Source of the DNA: Paenibacillus sp. PCH8
Lineage (GTDB): Bacteria > Bacillota > Bacilli > Paenibacillales > Paenibacillaceae
Length of the DNA: 64,000 nt
Direction of reading: 5' to 3'
Assembly (NCBI RefSeq): GCF_002968835.1
Contig: NZ_PKQK01000004.1
Location: 62,001 to 126,000 of the forward strand
In this document: positions 42,136 through 52,100 of the stretch, piece after piece
How positions within the stretch are numbered: position 1 is the stretch's first letter
Layout: the number at the start of each line of letters is the position of its first letter
Translations under genes and position numbers: made by a program
Notes under the pieces: generated by a model
Told to the model about the DNA's origin: nothing
Seen by the model: only the letters and a program-made list of their open reading frames with translations
Databases searched by the model: none

Positions 42136-45093
42136 TCAACGATCCTCCCCGATCTGTAGAATGATGGTCATGGTGACGCCCAGAACGGCGAGATAAACGC
42201 CAAGATCGAACAGCATGGCCGTGGCGAGTTCTGTCTCTCCCAGCAAAGGAAGTTCGAAATATCCGAAGGTTTGGCTGAGGAACGGGACACCGAAGATGAA
42301 TGAACCTGCGCCCGTAAGTAAGGCAATACCCAAGCCAATCGCCGTTAAGGTGCGGAAATCAATTGGTAACGCTTTGCGTATCGTATCGGTACTGAATGCC
42401 AAGGCAATTAATACGAGCGCTGCTGCTGTTACCAGTCCGCCGATGAAGCCTCCGCCAGGATTATGGTGTCCTGCGAAGAACAGGTGTATTGCAAACGTCA
42501 AGATGATGAATACAACCACTTTGGTAGTCGTTTGCAGCAATACATCATTACTCTGCAACGGTACAGTGTCCCATGAGGATGTGCTGCGTTCGCGGTTACC
42601 ATACTTCTTCGTATTGTCCGCTTCATCATCCAGCTCGGGATCTGAATCCTGAGTTTCGTCTTTCTTGCGGAATTTCAATCTGGCTCCGAGATCCTTCGCT
42701 TCAAGATTCAGATTAATCATGGAATAGATGGACAATGAAGCAACGCCAAGGACCATAATCTCCAATAATGTATCGAATCCACGAAAATCTACCAACAACA
42801 CGTTAACGACATTTTTACCTCCGGCAGAATTATAGGCTTCCTGAAGGAAAAAGGTAGAGATGCTCTCCATGGAGGCTGTCCCGCTTGCAGCTAGTGCGAC
42901 AAAAGTCATCACAATCCCCACTGAAATCGCTACAATCATATTAACAGTGAGATAACTGCGGCTTGATTTGCCACGTTGCAGTTCAGGCAGATGGTAGAAG
43001 CAGAGCAGGAACAGGGCAACCGACACCGTCTCGACAATCATCTGCGTTAGCGCCAGATCCGGCGCCCTAAAGAGTACGAACAGTAAGGTTACAAGGTAAC
43101 CCACTGCTCCGGTCATAATGACTGCGGACAGCCTGTTCTTGGCAAAAGGGATCGAAACCGCAGCAGCAATGAGCGCGAGTAGCAGTATGACTTCATAGAA
43201 TGAATAGGGCGCATTACCCTGCAGATTCCACGTAATATTTTCTCCTGAACGGAAGAAGGCATAGACCAGTAAAGCGACCGTGAATGAGAAAATGTAAACG
43301 AGATAATTACGAACTGACCCATTCATGTAGGCTTCCGTCCATTTGCGTGCATAATGCTGAAGGTTATCCAGCACGACATGGTACATATTGTTAATTGTTA
43401 ATCCTTGAGGATAATGCTCATAAATATTCCTCCATCGTGGCAACAGCTTGTAGAGAGTGATCCCGAGAATCACAACTCCGATGGTCATAATGAGTTCCGG
43501 AGTCCATCCATGCCATAGGGAGAAATGTACATCGAAGCGCTCATTCCCATTTAACAGGGAAGGAAGCACAGCGGCCATTGCCGGTTCGATCAGTGATCCG
43601 GCCAGCAGGTTCGGAAAGAGTCCGAACAGGATGACTAGAACACCAAGAACAACGGGCGGAATGATCATACCGGCGGGCGCTTCGTGTAGCTTCTCGGCAG
43701 GAATTTCGCTTTGGCTACGACCGAGGAATGTTTTGAACACGATAATAAGCGCATAGATCAGGGTAAACACACTTGCAAGCCAAGCGAGTACCGGCAGTAG
43801 AACACTCCAGGACCCAAGTCCAAAGATTCGCAGATGCGTGACTTCGACCATAGCCTGGAAGAACAGCTCCTTGCTGAGGAACCCGTTGAACGGTGGAATA
43901 CCCGCCATGGCAAGTGATCCGATCAGAGCTACGGTGAATGTGATTGGCATGAATGACGCAAGTCCACCGAGCTTTCGAATGTCACGTGTTCCCGTTTCAT
44001 GATCCACAATACCTACGACCATGAACAGAGCGGCCTTGAAGGTCGCATGATTAAACAGGTGAAGCAGCGCAGCGGTTGTCGCTACGGTGTACATTGCAGA
44101 GGACTCGCCATATCCGAAGTAGAGAGCAGCGGATCCGACCCCGAACAGGGACATGATCAGGCCAAGTTGAGAGATGGTGGAATAGGCGAGAATCGCTTTG
44201 AGATCGTTTTTTTTCACCGCCAGGAATGATCCATAACACAAGGTTAGCAGACCAACGCCGGTGACGAGCCAGAACCAGAGCCCTTGTCCACCGAAGATCG
44301 GTGTGAATCGGGCCACAACATACAGTCCAGCTTTGACCATCGTGGCTGAATGCAGATACGCACTCACCGGCGTAGGGGCTTCCATGGCATCTGGCAACCA
44401 GATATGGAACGGGAATTGGGCTGACTTGGTGAAAGCTCCAATCAGGATCAAGACAAGTGCGGGTAGAAATAGTGCACTTTCCTGTATCGGTCCCAACTCG
44501 GCAATGGTTGCACGAATGCTGAATGTTCCCGTCATGAGATACATCATCATGAATCCGGTTAGCATGGCGAATCCGCCAAATACGGTGATCAGGAAGGATT
44601 TTTGTGCTCCTGAAGTCGAGGCTTTGCGTTTGTAATGAAATGCGATCAACAGGAATGATGTTATACTGGTCAATTCCCAGAATCCGTATAGCACAATCAT
44701 ATTATCTGACAGTACCACGCCCAGCATGGCTCCCATGAACATCAACAGATACAGGTAGAAGCGATTCAGGGCTTCTTTCATATCCATGTAAAAGATGGAG
44801 TAGAGAACAACCAGGACACCGATTCCGGTGATTAGCAGGGTCAGCAACAGACTTAGACCATCCAGATATAAGTTAAATCCAATGTCCAGTGAAGGAATCC
44901 AAGGGATATTTCCGGATACGGTATTGCGCTGGGACACATCAGGTATACGGCTCGCAAAATATACAAATAATAGTGCCGGGACAAGGAGAACCGGCCATCC
45001 CAAATGAATTTTACGGAAGAAACGATGCAGCATGGCAAGAAGGATGCCAGCGGCAAAAGGTAGAATAACAGCAACATGAAGCAAGCTCAACAT
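42136..45093 (-). CDS. mrpA: fused Na+/H+ antiporter subunits MrpA-MrpB
   Basis: A single 985-residue frame. Residues about 1-790 are MrpA, an ND5-like proton channel of about 20 helices with LYGFWELTSITSFLLIAFHY and FPFHIWLPDAMEAPTPVSAYL, plus the FRAPDLALTQMIVE tail. A charged linker (KKDETQDSDPELDDEAD) leads to a complete MrpB (about 855-985: SNDVLLQTTTKVV, HHNPGGGFIGGLVTAAALV, FGVPFLSQTFGYFELPLLG). Most Bacillus operons encode A and B separately. ATG 45093 behind GGGGGTGTT is chosen over the 32-codon-longer frame. The antiporter exports Na+ for pH and salt homeostasis. Confidence 0.9.
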   Translation of the reverse strand: MLSLLHVAVILPFAAGILLAMLHRFFRKIHLGWPVLLVPALLFVYFASRIPDVSQRNTVSGNIPWIPSLDIGFNLYLDGLSLLLTLLITGIGVLVVLYSIFYMDMKEALNRFYLYLLMFMGAMLGVVLSDNMIVLYGFWELTSITSFLLIAFHYKRKASTSGAQKSFLITVFGGFAMLTGFMMMYLMTGTFSIRATIAELGPIQESALFLPALVLILIGAFTKSAQFPFHIWLPDAMEAPTPVSAYLHSATMVKAGLYVVARFTPIFGGQGLWFWLVTGVGLLTLCYGSFLAVKKNDLKAILAYSTISQLGLIMSLFGVGSAALYFGYGESSAMYTVATTAALLHLFNHATFKAALFMVVGIVDHETGTRDIRKLGGLASFMPITFTVALIGSLAMAGIPPFNGFLSKELFFQAMVEVTHLRIFGLGSWSVLLPVLAWLASVFTLIYALIIVFKTFLGRSQSEIPAEKLHEAPAGMIIPPVVLGVLVILFGLFPNLLAGSLIEPAMAAVLPSLLNGNERFDVHFSLWHGWTPELIMTIGVVILGITLYKLLPRWRNIYEHYPQGLTINNMYHVVLDNLQHYARKWTEAYMNGSVRNYLVYIFSFTVALLVYAFFRSGENITWNLQGNAPYSFYEVILLLALIAAAVSIPFAKNRLSAVIMTGAVGYLVTLLFVLFRAPDLALTQMIVETVSVALFLLCFYHLPELQRGKSSRSYLTVNMIVAISVGIVMTFVALAASGTASMESISTFFLQEAYNSAGGKNVVNVLLVDFRGFDTLLEIMVLGVASLSIYSMINLNLEAKDLGARLKFRKKDETQDSDPELDDEADNTKKYGNRERSTSSWDTVPLQSNDVLLQTTTKVVVFIILTFAIHLFFAGHHNPGGGFIGGLVTAAALVLIALAFSTDTIRKALPIDFRTLTAIGLGIALLTGAGSFIFGVPFLSQTFGYFELPLLGETELATAMLFDLGVYLAVLGVTMTIILQIGEDR

Positions 45094-45390
45094 AACACCC
45101 CCAATGTTTAGTATTTCGACGACTCTCTCTGTGACATACAGGCGCATAATCCTCGAAGGAAATGCTTGCTCTCTATATTCATAACCCAAGTATGTATATA
45201 CAGAATCGTGTCTATTCTTTGAATGGAAGAAACACAGTGAAGATTTGAGTATAATATTGTATGGGCATGTATAATAAAAAAATAAAAAATTTCCGATAAA
45301 GATGAAAACGATTAGGTGACATCCCGTGTATCCTTTACAGCATAATTATGTTGAAAAGCAAGATGGCTTCACCATGTATTGGAGGCAATT

Positions 45391-47031
45391 ATGTCATTTA
45401 AACTCAGGACCGTACTCACTGTCATTTTCGCTGTATTATCCTTATTGGTTACCGCTACAATAGGATATGTATATAGCCAGAAATCATTCGATGCCGTAGA
45501 AACAGAGGTTGGTCATTCACTCACAGCCACCGCTTCCCAGGCTTCGGACAAGCTTGATCGCTTTATGTCAGCCCGTATGGGTGAACTGGATCTGCTAGGC
45601 AGAATGGCTGCATTGGAAGACAGCTTCAAACCTGATAATATCCAGATGCTGCTGGATCAGTTGCAAGATAGCTTTCCCTCATTCTCATGGGTTGGATTCA
45701 TGGACCCCAACGGAAAAGTGTTAGCTGCGACGGATGGTATCCTGCTCGGGGAAGATTTGTCGGAACGTCCTGTGTATAAGGAGGGTATTAAGGGTAAATT
45801 TATTGGAGATGTACATAATGCCGTACTTTTGGCTAAACTGCTTCCGAATCCAACAGGTGAGCCGCTGCAATTTGTCGATATCAGTTTTACGTTGAAGGAT
45901 AGCCAGGGCCATATCAGGGGTGTACTCGCTGCGCATTTAAGCTGGGCCTGGGCGAAAGAAGTGGAAGAATCCGTGCTGGCGCCACTGGAGCGGGAAGAAA
46001 AGGACATTGAATTCTTCATCATTAGCAAAAAGGAACATACAGTATTGCTTGGACCCAAAGAATGGGTCGGTAAACCGTTGAAATTGTCAGGCATCGAGGA
46101 GGCACAGCATAACAAGAGCAGTTGGAGCGTTGAGAACTGGCAGGATGGCCATGATTATGTGACAGGTTTCGCATACAGTCAGGGTCACCAGGATTATCCG
46201 GGCTTGGGATGGACGGTTATTATTCGTCAAGTCAAATCCACGGCCTTTGCTTCCGTAGTAGACTTGTTGTGGTTTAATGTGTGGACAGGACTTGCTGTTA
46301 CGATCCTCTTTGCGGGGATCGGGTGGTTAGTCTCGCGTCTGATCTCCGCTCCGCTGGTACGACTTACCCGAGTAGCCAATCGACTGCGGGCAGGTGAAGA
46401 TCTTGAGATTCCCGAGAACAGGGGAATTAAAGAGATTGAAGGTTTGTCCCGATCGCTTCGGGATATGGTGACCTCTCTTACGAATAAAGACTCGGAGCTG
46501 GTCGTAATGCAGAATCTGGCGCATTTCGATCAATTAACAAGTTTGCCGAATCGTACTGCTCTAGAATTGTATCTGGAGGAGTCACTGGAGCCCGAAAGTG
46601 AAGATCACACACTGACTTTTCTCTATCTGGATCTCGATGGATTCAAGAGTGTCAATGATACACTTGGACATCAGACGGGAGATGTTCTGTTACAGAAAGT
46701 AGCCCAGCGTCTGACTGCTCTTGGTCAGGAGAAGGGCATAACGGTCCGGTTGGGTGGGGATGAATTCCTGATCGTACTTCGTTCTGTCGGACATCATCCG
46801 AGGGAGGAAGCCAGCGCCTATGCAGAAGCCACTATCCAAAGTCTGAACAAGCCGTTCATTATTGAATACGAGCGAATTCGGATTGGATGTAGCATCGGAG
46901 GAGCTGAATATCCGACCAACAGCGGCAATCCAAGTGAAATTATCCGGATGGCGGACGAAGCTTTGTACGAATCCAAACGTGCAGGTAAGAACAGAATTAC
47001 ATTTTATTCCGATTTGAAGCATGATAATTAG
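45391..47031 (+). CDS. membrane diguanylate cyclase with Cache sensor
   Basis: A 546-residue protein from ATG 45391 behind GGAGG. Helix 1 (about 8-28) is followed by an extracellular double-Cache sensor (about 30-285), helix 2, a HAMP linker (SRLISAPLVRLTRVANRLRAG) and a GGDEF domain with an intact RLGGDEF active site and DLDGFKSVNDTLGHQTGD. It makes cyclic di-GMP in response to an unknown external ligand. No EAL domain is present. It is divergent from the Mrp operon. Confidence 0.92.
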   Translation: MSFKLRTVLTVIFAVLSLLVTATIGYVYSQKSFDAVETEVGHSLTATASQASDKLDRFMSARMGELDLLGRMAALEDSFKPDNIQMLLDQLQDSFPSFSWVGFMDPNGKVLAATDGILLGEDLSERPVYKEGIKGKFIGDVHNAVLLAKLLPNPTGEPLQFVDISFTLKDSQGHIRGVLAAHLSWAWAKEVEESVLAPLEREEKDIEFFIISKKEHTVLLGPKEWVGKPLKLSGIEEAQHNKSSWSVENWQDGHDYVTGFAYSQGHQDYPGLGWTVIIRQVKSTAFASVVDLLWFNVWTGLAVTILFAGIGWLVSRLISAPLVRLTRVANRLRAGEDLEIPENRGIKEIEGLSRSLRDMVTSLTNKDSELVVMQNLAHFDQLTSLPNRTALELYLEESLEPESEDHTLTFLYLDLDGFKSVNDTLGHQTGDVLLQKVAQRLTALGQEKGITVRLGGDEFLIVLRSVGHHPREEASAYAEATIQSLNKPFIIEYERIRIGCSIGGAEYPTNSGNPSEIIRMADEALYESKRAGKNRITFYSDLKHDN

Positions 47032-47104
47032 CGTATAATAGCAGTAGCTAAGGAATACGAATCAACGTTGTACGGATATCTGCGCATAGACAAGGAGGGG
47101 TGAA

Positions 47105-47626
47105 ATGTCTGGAAAATATGCATCGGTACCTTACGGTTATGAGCCACCTGCGGTCAGCCGGAAAGGCACACTGACTTTCTATGACTCGTTCGAACATGTG
47201 ACAGATGAACAACTGGAACGCGCCGCTGCTGCGTTGGATACCCGATCGTTCGTACAGCTCGTGCTCTATCCGCTACACGAGGCCACGGTTAAGCGAATGA
47301 CTCGGGATGCAGTACAGGCTTATTACAAAAGAGAAGACCGCCTGCATGATTGGCGACGGAATCATCCGACCTTACGTATACGTGTGGAGGGACTGGAAGG
47401 TAAAAGAAAGAGATATACACCCTTGGATACCGCATTGCGTCATATCACTGCAGAATACCCTGCTCCCTATTTCCTGTATATGACAGTGGAGATGGCGAAC
47501 CTGTTCGCTTCGTTTGATTCCTTCAAGGATTGGATTAAAGAACTGCGAATCATCATTGATGGGCAGTCCGAAGATCTGCATCCAAGGCTGGAGCAATATC
47601 GTCATCGCTGGGAATGGGCGGACTGA
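47105..47626 (+). CDS. conserved hypothetical protein
   Basis: A 173-residue soluble protein from ATG 47105 behind AGGAGGGG. No family is recognised with confidence. It is rich in aromatic and basic residues, with VLYPLHEATVKRMTRDAV and YYKREDRLHDWRR, and has no signal peptide or membrane segment. The length and reading-frame quality indicate a real gene. The histidines near the middle could suggest a nucleotidyltransferase-like fold, but this is speculative. Confidence 0.6.
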   Translation: MSGKYASVPYGYEPPAVSRKGTLTFYDSFEHVTDEQLERAAAALDTRSFVQLVLYPLHEATVKRMTRDAVQAYYKREDRLHDWRRNHPTLRIRVEGLEGKRKRYTPLDTALRHITAEYPAPYFLYMTVEMANLFASFDSFKDWIKELRIIIDGQSEDLHPRLEQYRHRWEWAD

Positions 47627-47684
47627 ATGAAAGCGTAGTTCTATGGGAAAGGTCGTCTTCCTGAGCATATGTATACCAAAAACA

Positions 47685-47737
47685 AAAAAAAGTTGTGTTG
47701 TACAACCCGGAATTCCGGAGTACAGCACAACTTTTTT
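47685..47737. terminator. bidirectional terminator
   Basis: AAAAAAGTTGTGTTGTAC / GTACAGCACAACTTTTTT enclosing CCGGAATTCCGG. It serves the convergent genes at 47105 and 47762. Confidence 0.88.
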
Positions 47738-47761
47738 GAGTTTGCGTTTAGCCCTGAGGGA

Positions 47762-48880
47762 CTACGCCAGATCAATGGACGTTACGGTTTTGTTTTTACC
47801 CGTTCGTTTGGCGGCATACAGACAGGCATCGACTTCTTCGAACAGCGTATCTTTGCTCAGATTGGGACTGTAACTTTTGAGTCCAATACTGACCGTGATG
47901 GAAGCACCTTCAAGTTCCAGATGGCCCATAAGGGCGATCTTTTCGCGAATCTGCTCCATCAGAACGTAAGCTTGCTCGAAAGACTGCTCAAACATCAAGA
48001 AGGCGAACTCTTCGCCTCCGTATCGTGCTGCAATATCACTCGGGCTGATATTCTCCTGTATGATCAAGGATACTTTTTCCAAAATAACGTCTCCAACCCG
48101 ATGACCAAACGTATCATTTATGGATTTGAAATCATCAATATCCATCAGGGCCAGATGCAGACTCATGCCACTTTTGGCGTACTCAAAGGCTTTTTCATAA
48201 TAATCTTTGAATGAGCTTTGATTATAGAGATTGGTCAAACCGTCTGTTTTGGACTGTTTGGTCATAATTGCATTTCGCACAATAAGATCTTGCTTGGCTA
48301 ACATATTAGCTTGGAGCTCGTCCAGTACTTCGACACCGCTGGTCACAATCACCTGTGCTACATACGTACCAAGGATTAGAAAAACTGGAATGGATACGAT
48401 GTCAAACGTAGATAAGTATGCACGGTAGACCGAATCGAATAGAACGAGAATGTAACCCGCCATCTGCAACAGAAATACAATCCAGACTCTTTTTCTACTG
48501 AAGAACAGAACGGAAGCGAAAATGGGCAACAGGCATAGGGCCAATATAATCCGAATGTCATAATTCACATGAATAATCGTCCAGGCAATTACTGTACTGG
48601 CTACAGACATGGCAGAGAATGAATAGGAACTGAACCGCCGATCAATCCAGCTTGCAAGCAGTATGCAAAAAATACTTATTGCTGCCGGCCACAACAGAAC
48701 GTTAATCATGAAATCTGCAGGTGTACGGTCATAATCCAGAAACAGGAAACAACCAATTTGAATGACCACATGTGCTATAACGACAATCCAATAGGCTTGA
48801 AGCATTTTTTTAATCCATTTGGAATGCTTAATTTCGTACTCCATGGGTATGTGGCTACTGTGTGAATAGGAACCCTTCAT
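47762..48880 (-). CDS. membrane diguanylate cyclase
   Basis: A 372-residue protein: about six hydrophobic helices (residues 25-190), a short coiled-coil, and a C-terminal GGDEF domain with ALMDIDDFKSINDTFGHRVGD and active site RYGGEEF. It should produce cyclic di-GMP. The sensor part is a plain helical bundle and its signal is unknown. It is the second cyclase within 2 kb and faces the first, with only one hypothetical gene between them. Confidence 0.9.
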   Translation of the reverse strand: MKGSYSHSSHIPMEYEIKHSKWIKKMLQAYWIVVIAHVVIQIGCFLFLDYDRTPADFMINVLLWPAAISIFCILLASWIDRRFSSYSFSAMSVASTVIAWTIIHVNYDIRIILALCLLPIFASVLFFSRKRVWIVFLLQMAGYILVLFDSVYRAYLSTFDIVSIPVFLILGTYVAQVIVTSGVEVLDELQANMLAKQDLIVRNAIMTKQSKTDGLTNLYNQSSFKDYYEKAFEYAKSGMSLHLALMDIDDFKSINDTFGHRVGDVILEKVSLIIQENISPSDIAARYGGEEFAFLMFEQSFEQAYVLMEQIREKIALMGHLELEGASITVSIGLKSYSPNLSKDTLFEEVDACLYAAKRTGKNKTVTSIDLA

Positions 48881-49116
48881 ATATCACCGCTGACTGCATC
48901 ATAATGATACGACAGAATGACTCTCGTATAAGATGATTATAATTCACATTGTTCAAAACGCAAATCATTATATTCAAGGCATGAGAACAAAGCTTACATA
49001 ATATTGCAACAGGCAGGGAAGAAACTTTCGGAAAGGGACATACAAATTTCGTAAAGAGCATCATAGACTATAAGTAGGCTCCGTTCCAGAGGATTGTTAT
49101 TCTTGATGAAGGGGAG

Positions 49117-52100
49117 GTGACTTCCATTCCTCTTGTCGTTCGTTCAACCGTTAACGCTACAGGGGCAATTACGTTTACGGGCAATACACTTGGACTAAGC
49201 CGTTCTGATACAGCAGGGGTGCCTGGTACGCAGGATAGCATTGGAGGATTCACAACAACCAATACGGCTTTAACGTACGGGACGTATCCGCCAGGGACGA
49301 CCAGTCTGTACCAGAGTAATAGTTCCGCTGCGATTCTTGTGCTTCCAGCAGGGACTACAGTTCTATACGCGGAATTAATCTGGGGCGGAAGTTACATCAA
49401 TGGAACTGTCAATCTAAGCTCTGCGATCAACAATCCGGTAACGTTTATTACTCCGGCGGGTTCATTCAGCGTTACGCCGGATCCGGCGACGTACAATCAA
49501 TTCGATCTGGGTAACAACGCGGCAGGGTATGTACGTTCAGCCAATGTGACGACACTTATTCAAAATGGGGGGCAGGTACATATATCACGGGGGCAGTCGT
49601 AGGAACGATTGTGATTACCAATGATTCCACTACCAATCACGCCGGATGGACACTTGGCGTGATTTACCAGAATCCCAATCTCCCATTTCGAAACATGTCA
49701 TTGCGTGCAGGAGCCGTACTTGTGCAATCCACTTCACCACCTGTAGTAACCACACTGACAGGATTTGCAACGCCCATTTCCGGCGCGCTCGGAGGCAGAG
49801 CACTGTTCAGTGCGCAGGAGGGTGACGCGAATCGGACAGGAGATCAGGCATTATTCGGACCCACCTCGGCAACTTCAGTTGCTTTGTCTGGGCCTAATAA
49901 TCTGGCCGCGAACTTTTTTGCGTCCCAAATCAACGGGGATTCGGGGCTCTTAACACAACGGGCACGTTTGGAACACGGAATCAGACGAATGGAGCGCCAG
50001 GTACAAACATTGTTGGTGGACGTCAAGGCTGGGATATCACCAATGTGGATGTATCTGCAAGGCTGATTAACAACCAGTCCTCCGCAGTATTGACGCTGAC
50101 GACTTCGGGTGATGCGTATATCGTCAACGCCAATGCTATTCAGGTGGATATCAATGCACCGCGGATCACGGTGGCGAAGGCATTTACGGCAACGGGAGCT
50201 GTTGCCGGAGATAGCATCCTGTACACAGCAACGGTCAGCAATACCGGTACAGCAGGCGCAGCCAGTGTGGTGTTATCTGATACATTGCCAGCAGGTTTGA
50301 CATTTGTGCCAGGCAGTGTAACTGTGGCAGGTGTATCTAGACCCACCCTGGACATAACAGCCGGTGTACCCCTGGGTTCTTTGAATCTGGGGAGTAATAT
50401 TGTGATCACTTATCGCGCAGTGATTGCGAATGATACCAGCATTCTGCAACTTGTCAATTCAGCGAATGCGGCGTTTACTTTTCAAAGTGTTGCTGGGGGT
50501 CCGGTAATTACAGGTGTCATTCCGTCGAATAATGCTACTCTTCCTGTGTATTCACCTAACCTGTCTATTGTGAAATCTGCGAGTACCACCAATGCCACGG
50601 TAGGCGATCAGGTGACATACACGCTTCAGGTGACGAATGGAGGAAACGTTGGAGCGAACGTCACGATCGCCGATAATATTCCAAGTGGCAGCACCTATGT
50701 TGCAGGAAGTTTTCGCGTAAATGGAGTTGTCATCGCTGGCGCCAATCCGGTTACAGGCGTTAATCTGGGCAGTCTTGCGGCTGGAAGCGTAACTACAGTA
50801 ACTTTTCAAGTGCTAGTCACGAATCTGCCTACACCACCTACATTAGTTGACCAGGCTACAGCTTCCTATTCTTTTGTTTCCCCCGACGGCCGAACCATAA
50901 CAGGTACGATAGCATCTAACACATTGACGATTCCGGTAACCTTACCGAACGTAACTGTCGTCAAAACCGCAACGGTTACCGACGTTGCGGTTGGAGAGAC
51001 GTTCACGTATTCAGTGGTAACAACGAACGGTGGCATTCAAACGATCAACAATGTAGTCCTGACCGATAGTCTTCCTGCTGGCCTTAATTTTGTGCCTGGA
51101 AGTGTGACTGTCAGGGGGGCGAGTGTACCCGCAGCTAATCCGGCTAGTGGTATAAACCTCGGTACATTGAATGCTGGAAGCTCGGCAAGCGTGACATTTC
51201 AGGTCAATGTGCAGTCTTTGCCAACCACGGGTTCGTTTGTTAATCGTGCAGTCATATCTTATAGTTCAGGAGCGTTCACAGGCATCTCTAACTCTAACGC
51301 TATAACGACACCTGTATATCAACCTGTTGTTGCCATCAGCAAGTCGGCGAGCCAAACTAATGCGACATTGGGCGATCAGATAGCGTATACACTTGTCGTG
51401 ACGAATAGCGGAAATATTGCAGCACAGGTGACCGTGACTGATACGATTCCGGCAGGGCTCACGTTCATTCCTGATTCAGTAACGGTAAATGGTGCAGCAC
51501 GCCCAGGGGTCAGTCCGTTAACTGGGATCACGCTGGGGAATCTCCTGCCCGGAGGGAGTGCAACCGTGGTATTTCGCACTTCACTGACGACAATCCCTTC
51601 CCCGCCAACATTGGAGAATCAGGGGGCGGCGAGTTATACGTACCAGCTTCCGAGCGGACGCAATCTATCCGGGGGCACGCTATCCAATGTGGTACGCATA
51701 CCTGCTTCGGCTCCTAACATAACGGTATCCAAAACGGTAAATACAACAGATGCCACGGTAGGTGATGCACTTACCTACACGGTTGTAATCACAAATGCGG
51801 GCAGCAGTGCAGTTCAAAATCTCGTGCTTTCCGATACACCGTCTGCGGGCTCTGAATTTGTATCCGGGAGTGTCACGATTAATGGAGCAGCTGCAGGAAG
51901 TGCGAGTCCGGTTTCCGGTATTGCTCTGGGAACCTTGAACAGCTCTGCCAGCGTAACCGTAACCTACCAGACAAGGGTGACCGCCATTCCTGGTACGGGA
52001 TCGGTCAGCAATCGAGCAAGTGCAGCCTTTACATCAGGCAGTTTTCATGGTGTGTCTTCATCTGTCACGGTGAATACTCCGATCTTTCAACCTGTTATTC

